Source of the DNA: Methyloglobulus sp.
GTDB taxonomy: Bacteria; Pseudomonadota; Gammaproteobacteria; Methylococcales; Methylomonadaceae
Assembly (NCBI GenBank): GCA_013140405.1
Contig: JABFSV010000030.1
Coordinates: 1-9,713 of the forward strand
Direction: 5' to 3'
DNA length: 9,713 nt
The notes under the pieces are model-generated. The model was not told where the DNA came from and searched no databases. It was given only the letters and a program-made list of their open reading frames with translations. Shown piece after piece: positions 1-6,600 of the stretch. How positions within the stretch are numbered: position 1 is the stretch's first letter; each line of letters opens with the position of its first letter. The position numbers were made by a program, and so were the translations under genes.

Positions 1-1
1 C

Positions 2-520
2 ATTAATACTGACTTTATTGTGTCAGCTTATACAAGTATTCGCGCCGGACAATTTTCAGCGTTTGGCCGAATTTATCATCAAAGTTCGCATCTCGGCGAT
101 GAGTTTTTGTTGAGCACTAAATTGCAACGAGTCAATCTCAGTTATGAAGGTATAGACTTGAAGCTATCCTATGAACTGCCTTATGGCATCCGTATCTATG
201 GCGGTGGCGGTGGTCTTATTGATAAAGAACCTTCAGCTCTTAAGGTATGGTCGACACAAGCAGGTCTTGAGTTTAGAAGTCCCTGGCGCATAGATTTTGC
301 ATCGATGCGTCCTATAGTCGCCGTTGACATCAAAAATTTCCAAGAAAACAACTGGAACACCGATGTATCAGCCAGGGCAGGCGTTGAATTCGAAAACCTA
401 CAAGTCTTAGGGCGCAAACTGCAAATTCTTGGCGAGTACTATAACGGATTCACGCCAAGTGGGCAGTTTTATAAAGACAAAATTGAATATTACGGAGTGG
501 GGGCACATTACCATTTCTAA
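2..520 (+). CDS. DUF1207-like outer-membrane beta-barrel protein, C-terminal part (5' end outside window)
   Basis: The frame is open from base 2 to the TAA at 518-520, giving 172 residues with no stop. It reads straight through the GTG at base 20, so that codon is probably internal and the gene begins outside the window. The visible part has alternating polar and hydrophobic residues in short strands separated by turns, such as the glycine-rich turn near 200-217, and it ends in His-Phe. A terminal aromatic residue is the usual assembly signal of Gram-negative outer-membrane beta-barrels. The segment YHQSSHLGDEF (bases 77-109) matches my memory of the SSHLGDE motif in DUF1207 proteins, a family of roughly 350-400 residues without an established function. 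The predicted location is the outer membrane. The next gene follows on the same strand after 147 bases, so shared transcription is possible but not shown. It could instead be another lipid- or capsule-associated barrel family. The barrel fold is fairly safe; the family name is from memory. Confidence 0.66.
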   Translation: MNTDFIVSAYTSIRAGQFSAFGRIYHQSSHLGDEFLLSTKLQRVNLSYEGIDLKLSYELPYGIRIYGGGGGLIDKEPSALKVWSTQAGLEFRSPWRIDFASMRPIVAVDIKNFQENNWNTDVSARAGVEFENLQVLGRKLQILGEYYNGFTPSGQFYKDKIEYYGVGAHYHF

Positions 521-667
521 TAGACAAACGGTGTTCATCAAATAGCTCTCATTGCGGCTGGTGTTAAATATTATCGCATTAGTGAAATCATTTTAACGTT
601 TTGGGCAGCGAAACTCATCACAAGACGGTGGTTCGCTTAGTGTTATCAGAGCTCGGAGAATCATGTC
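521..667 (+). other. Intergenic leader between the barrel gene and the glucan synthase gene
   Basis: This 147-base gap is AT-richer than the flanking genes. A TATTAT hexamer at 569-574 could serve as a -10 element, but no good -35 hexamer lies 16-18 bases upstream, so I do not call a sigma-70 promoter. No strong hairpin followed by a U-run is visible after the barrel stop codon, so read-through from the barrel gene is possible. The gap is long enough to hold a promoter of its own. No riboswitch or operator pattern was recognised. Confidence 0.4.
655..658 (+). promoter_or_regulatory. Shine-Dalgarno sequence of the glucan synthase gene
   Basis: GGAG lies nine bases before the ATG at 668, a normal distance for ribosome binding. 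It supports ATG 668 as the start. A second ATG at 663 is closer to the GGAG but lies in another frame that soon stops. The conserved family sequence begins only after the first few dozen residues from 668, so a somewhat later start cannot be fully excluded. Confidence 0.7.
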
Positions 668-3600
668 ATGGCTAAACGCCGAGAACGAAGGCAACATACT
701 AGGGTCGATCATCCAGGTGGCGATGAAGCACCGATTCGATTCGAATTATTCAGCAACGAACGACTCGCGGAACATGCAGCAAGTTTAGCTCAAGCCCAAA
801 AAATCAGTGGTCATAAGGAAGGGAAAAAACTGATCCCTAGAGTCCGAGAGAACTACCATGTTTTGCATGCAGCCTATAAAGCTATCGCCAAGACAGTGCG
901 CGAGCATCACGCCATCACACCGGCTGCGGAATGGCTACTTGATAATTTTCACGTGCTCGAAGAGCAAATTAGCGATATCTATACTGATTTGCCCGAAAGC
1001 TATTACCGTGAGCTACCTAAGTTATCTGAAGGAGTGCTTGCGGGTTATCCGCGTGTCTACGGCATTGCCTGGGCTTTAGTGGCGCATTCCGATAGCCGGT
1101 TCGACCCTGAGTTACTGACACTTTTCGTACGATCCTATCAAAGCGTTGAGCCGCTTACCATTGGTGAACTCTGGGCCATACCGATTACACTGCGGGTACT
1201 TTTGGTCGAAAATTTACGTCGTTTGGCGGTTCGCATCATGCGTTCCCAATCTGGCCGCCTGTTGGCCGATGAGTTTGTTAATCACGTCGAAATACTCGCC
1301 GCTCAACATGACAAGCCAGACTTGCAATTCCCTGCCGCTATTTTGCCAGCAGCCCCAATGCGTCAAGCTTATGCGGTGCAAATCTTACAGCGTTTGCATG
1401 AACCCCACCCAGGTGCAGTGGTCACCCTCGATTTCCTGAATGATTGGTTGAACGAGCAAGGTGTTAGCCTTGATGAAATTGTGCAACGGGAACACACCAC
1501 TCAGATTGCTGGTAACTTGACAGTCCGCAACATCATCACCAGTATGCGTGCTATTTCCGCCTTCGAGTGGCCCCAGTTTATCGAAGATGTAAGCCTTGTG
1601 GACGAGTGTCTTCGCAGTCATGCTACTTATGGCTGTATGGATTTTTTGACCCGTGACCGTTACCGCCACGCTATCGAAGATCTTGCAAAAAAATCGCCAC
1701 ATTCAGAGTTGGAAATAGCTAACAGGCTAATCAAAAAGTGTAAGCAGCTCAACGATACAGCCATAACCAATGCTCGCCTTCAAGAGCCGGGTTTCTACTT
1801 GATAGATGCCGGTCGCTATGCATTCGAAAAAGAAATCAATTATCAATCGTCATTCAAACAATGGCTTTTACGTGCTTATATCTCCCATGCTGGAATTGCT
1901 TATGTAGGAAGTTTCATTCTTTTGACAATGTTGTTACTTATGATTCCCTTGAGAGAAAGCCTCGCTTCGGGATTAAACGGATTGCAGCTATTCTTGTTAT
2001 CGGTGTTCGTTGTATTTCCTGCATCCGATATTGCCATCGGCCTGCTGAACAGGTTCATCATCGGAAATTTGCCACCTCGCCATCTGCCAAGGTTAGCCCT
2101 TAAAGACGGGGTACCCCAAATGTTGAGTACATTCGTTGTCGTCCCGACGATGTTCACAACTATAGCAGGGGTGCGTGAGCAGATAGACCAGATGGAAATA
2201 CGTTATTTGTCCAATCCAGACAATAACGTGCGATTTGCGCTGTTATCAGATTGGGTGGATGCGGAACAGGAATCGCTGCCTAACGATAATCAGCTGCTGA
2301 GTACAGCCACTAATGCGGTCAATACCTTAAATGTTAAATACGGGGCGGGACGCTTCTTTGTGTTCCATCGACAACGCTTGTGGAATCCCAGCGAAGGGAA
2401 ATGGATGGGATGGGAGCGTAAGCGCGGCAAACTGCACGAATTTAATCGGCTATTGCGTGGCGCTACCGATACATCCTTTCTGCCGATTGATAATCAACCA
2501 GCGACTGCGCCACCGGGTGTTTGTTATGTCATTACTCTCGATGCCGACACCAAATTGCCCATGGGGGCAGTTTCTCAATTGGTGGGTGTAGCCGCGCATC
2601 CATTGAACCAGCCGGTATTTGACCCGAAAACTCAATGTGTGGTGGATGGCTATGGCATTTTCCAGCCACGAGTCACACCAACCCTGCCGCATCGTCAGGA
2701 ACATTCGATGTTTCATCAGATTTTCGCAGGCGCTTCAGGTACAGATGCTTACTCCAGTTCGGTATCCGAACTTTATCAGGATCTATTTGCACTGGGTACT
2801 TACAGTGGCAAAGGCCTATATCATGTAGACACTTTCGAAGCTGCGCTGGCTGGACGTGTTCCAGACAATACACAGCTCAGTCATGACTTGTTCGAGAGCA
2901 TTTTCGCACGGTGCGCGCTGGTCAGCGATATTGAATTTTTCGATGAGTTTCCTTCCCATACGGAAGTCGCTGCATCGCGTGAACACCGTTGGGCTCGTGG
3001 TGATTGGCAACTGTTACCTTGGATAGTTGGGTATCTCGGTAAAGGAATGCCCACAATCGGGCGTTGGAAAATGATTGACAATTTACGTCGATCCCTTTCG
3101 GCTCCAGGGGCTTTCTTTGCTCTGGTGGCAACCTTGGCAATCCCTAATGCACCGCAATTCGTGCTTATCGGGTTTGTGATAACAGCATTGGCATTTCCAA
3201 TTGCTCTAGCGATCCTTGATGTATTCTCTTCACGCCGTCGAGGTATCTCATGGACGACACAGCTTCGCGCATCTGGAAAGAATATACTTTGGGCTTTCGG
3301 CAACAGCTTGGTTGCACTGACCCTGTTGGCGCAACAAGCCTGGCGGATGGTAGATGCTATTGTCAGCACTTTAGTAAGATTGTTTATTACACGGCGTCAA
3401 TTGTTAAAGTGGGTCACCGCCTTACAAACAAAGTCAACGACAGGACACGCGTTGAACCACCTTATCAGATCGCTAAGTAGTTCGTCCTCTGTTGTGGTGG
3501 GTGCCGGTGCAGTAGTGCTACTGTTCAATCCAGATGGAATCATTGTCGCAGCACCGTTCCTGTTATTATGGTGGCTAGCGCCAGTCGTCGCTCGTGTCTT

Positions 3601-6600
3601 GAGCCTCCCGCCACGACTTGATCGGGCTGAATCGTTGCGGGCAGAGGATAGCATTCAATTGCGCTTGATTGGAAGGCGTATCTGGCGCTTTTTCACTACC
3701 TTCGTAACCGCAGAGGAACACTATCTGCCGCCAGATAATTTTCAGGAAGATCCACTACCAGTCATTGCACATCGCAGTTCACCAACCAATTTCGGACTTT
3801 ATTTGTTGTCCGTAGTAGCTGCCCGTGATTTTGGCTGGATAGGTCTAATGGATTCTGTTGTCCGTATAGAAAGCACTTTGACAACTCTTAACATGCTGCC
3901 ACGTCTAAATGGCCATTTCTATAACTGGTACGATACCCGTGACCTCCGCATTTTGGATCCACCCTACATTTCAACTGTAGACAGCGGTAACCTGGCGGGG
4001 CATCTGCTTACATTAGCCCAGTCATGCCGAGAAATCCTGGGACAACCACTCAATTTTTCTACTGCCTTGATGGGTCTTGCCAATACGCATCAATTACTAG
4101 TGGCAGCGTTAGAAAAAAATGTTGATGATCGACGGACGCATACCGTTACCTTGAAGGAAATACAGCAAAAAACTGTTGATATTGGCAATTTATTAGTAAG
4201 TTCCCCAATCAATACAGAAGAATGGAGTTGTCTATGGCGGCAATTAACAAACAAGGTAGATACGTTACTGGATGTAATCCGTACCTATACCAATGAACGC
4301 GGCGATCAAGACGAAAGTGAGTTATTGGCTTGGGCTACATTATTGCGGGATGACACTCGTTCTCACCTACAAGATGTTGATAATCTGATTCCTTGGATTC
4401 ATCTTGCAAGCAAATTTGATACTCAAACCGACGCTGAGGAGCAAAACCAATCTGAGACAGAATTTTGGAAACGCCTATCAATGAAAACCTGCCTGGGTGA
4501 TATGGATGCCAGTTATAAACTTGTATTGAATAATTTAGAATCTTTATCTAAAGAAACCTTGATAAATCCCGATAGAGATGCGTTGTTAATATGTGTTCGT
4601 CATGCTCAAGAACAGGCCGAATTATTAACAATTCGACTACAGAATTTAGTTTCGAAACTTGACGTGTTGTTCCATGAAATGGATTTCAACTTTCTATATG
4701 ACACCAACTGTAACATGCTCTCACTCGGTTACCGAGTGACGGATGCGGCGCTTGATCCCAGTTATTATGACCTGCTCGCTTCTGAAGCACGCCTCTCCAG
4801 CTTTGTTGCTATCGCCAAGCGCGATATACCCAGTACGCACTGGTTTCATCTTGGCCGGAGGGTAACAAGAGCTGTTAGAGGTACAGTATTGCTGTCTTGG
4901 TCGGGATCAATGTTCGAATACTTGATGCCTTCCCTGGTGATGTATACACCCCGTTATAGCCTGCTAGACCAAACCTGCCGCCTGATTGTTAAACGACAAA
5001 TCGAATATGGCAAAGAACGCGGCGTACCCTGGGGGGTTTCTGAATCGGCCTTTAATGGCCGCGACCTGCACTTCACCTATCAATATTCTGCTTTTGGTGT
5101 ACCTGGTCTGGGCATGAAACGAGGGCTTGAAGAAGAACTGGTCATTGCTCCTTATGCTACGGCTCTTGCTGCGATGTACCTGCCGCATGCTGCCCTAGAA
5201 AACTTCATACGTTTGGAAAACGAGGGTGCATTAGGTCTTTATGGTTTCTATGAGGCGCTTGATTATAATCCTATCCGTCTTGCGGAAGGTCAGCGTGTCG
5301 AAATAGTCCGCTGTTATATGGCGCACCATCAAGGCATGTCCTTGGTGGCATTTTCAAATGTAGTGCTTGATGGGGTAATGCGCCATCGTTTCCATAGTGC
5401 TTCGTTGATCCAAGCCGCCGATTTGCTGTTGCAGGAACGTATTCCGGTCGGCGCAGAGACCAGTAGTCTGCCATTAATACAGAGTCCTATTGAAGTTAAA
5501 GAAACACTTCAGCCACCCATCAGGCGGATTCCTTCGCCCACATCTTTAGTGCCTAGCGCACATTTACTGGCTAATGGCCGTTATGCAGTGATGATTACCG
5601 CTGCCGGATCGGGCTACAGCCTTTGGAAGAATCTTGCCGTAACGCGTTGGCGCGAAGACATTACACGGGATGCTTGGGGAAGTTTTATCTATTTGCGTGA
5701 TGTTGCAAATGGCCGTGTTTGGTCGGCTGGATACCAGCCTACGGTGACAGTGCCAGACCATTATGGCGTTGTCTTTGCCGAGGACCGTGTGCGTATCACC
5801 CGCACAGATGGAAGTATCGCAATTAATCTGGAGATTATTATCTCGCCCGAAGACGATGCTGAAATCCGTCGATTAAGCATAACTAATAAAGGGACGAGTA
5901 CCCGGGAAATAGAAATTACCTCCTATACTGAAATCGTTCTCGCACCCATGCCTGCGGACATCGCGCATCCCGCTTTTTCGAACTTGTTCGTCAAGACCGA
6001 ATATCTACCTCAGATGCGGGGCCTGATTGCACATCGGCGCCCGCGTATGTCCAGTGATCCCGTAATTTGGGCTGCCCATGTGTTGGCCGGCCGACGTATC
6101 GGTGATGGACTTCAATACGAAACTGACCGTGTCCGCTTTGTTGGGCGTGGACAAACACTGCGGGAACCGATTGCAGTTATGGATGGCCGCCCACTGACTA
6201 ACACAGTTGGCGATGTTCTCGATCCCATCTTCAGTTTGCGTGTGCGGATTCGTATTGCAGCAGGCACAACTGCACATCTGACCTTCACCACCTTAGTTGC
6301 AGCCTCACGCCGGGAGGTTGAAAATATGGCTGACAAATACCATAACATGGATGTCTTCGACCGCGTGTCGTCATTAGCATGGACTCACGCCCAAGTGCAA
6401 CTGCATCATCTGCGTACCAAGCCTGATGAAGCCCAATTGTTTCAGGATTTGGCAAGCCGTTTGCTCTATTCCGATCCTTGGTTACGAGTCCCCAGCAAGG
6501 TGATGCTTATGAATACTTTGAATGTCACTGGGCTTTGGCGGCATGGGATCTCAGGAGATCGCCCCATCGTTTTGTTGCGCGTCAATGACACTGAAGACCG

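Noticed and set aside
569..574. TATTAT as a -10 promoter element
   Set aside because: There is no acceptable -35 hexamer at 16-18 bases upstream, and in an AT-rich gap such hexamers are expected by chance.
663..665. Alternative ATG five bases before the chosen start
   Set aside because: It is in another frame that ends after a short run and would not give the synthase.
2881..3369. 162-codon open frame on the minus strand
   Set aside because: It is antisense to the RxxRW motif and membrane segments of the synthase. Its translation is rich in Arg, Ala and Ser with no domain, typical of a shadow frame.
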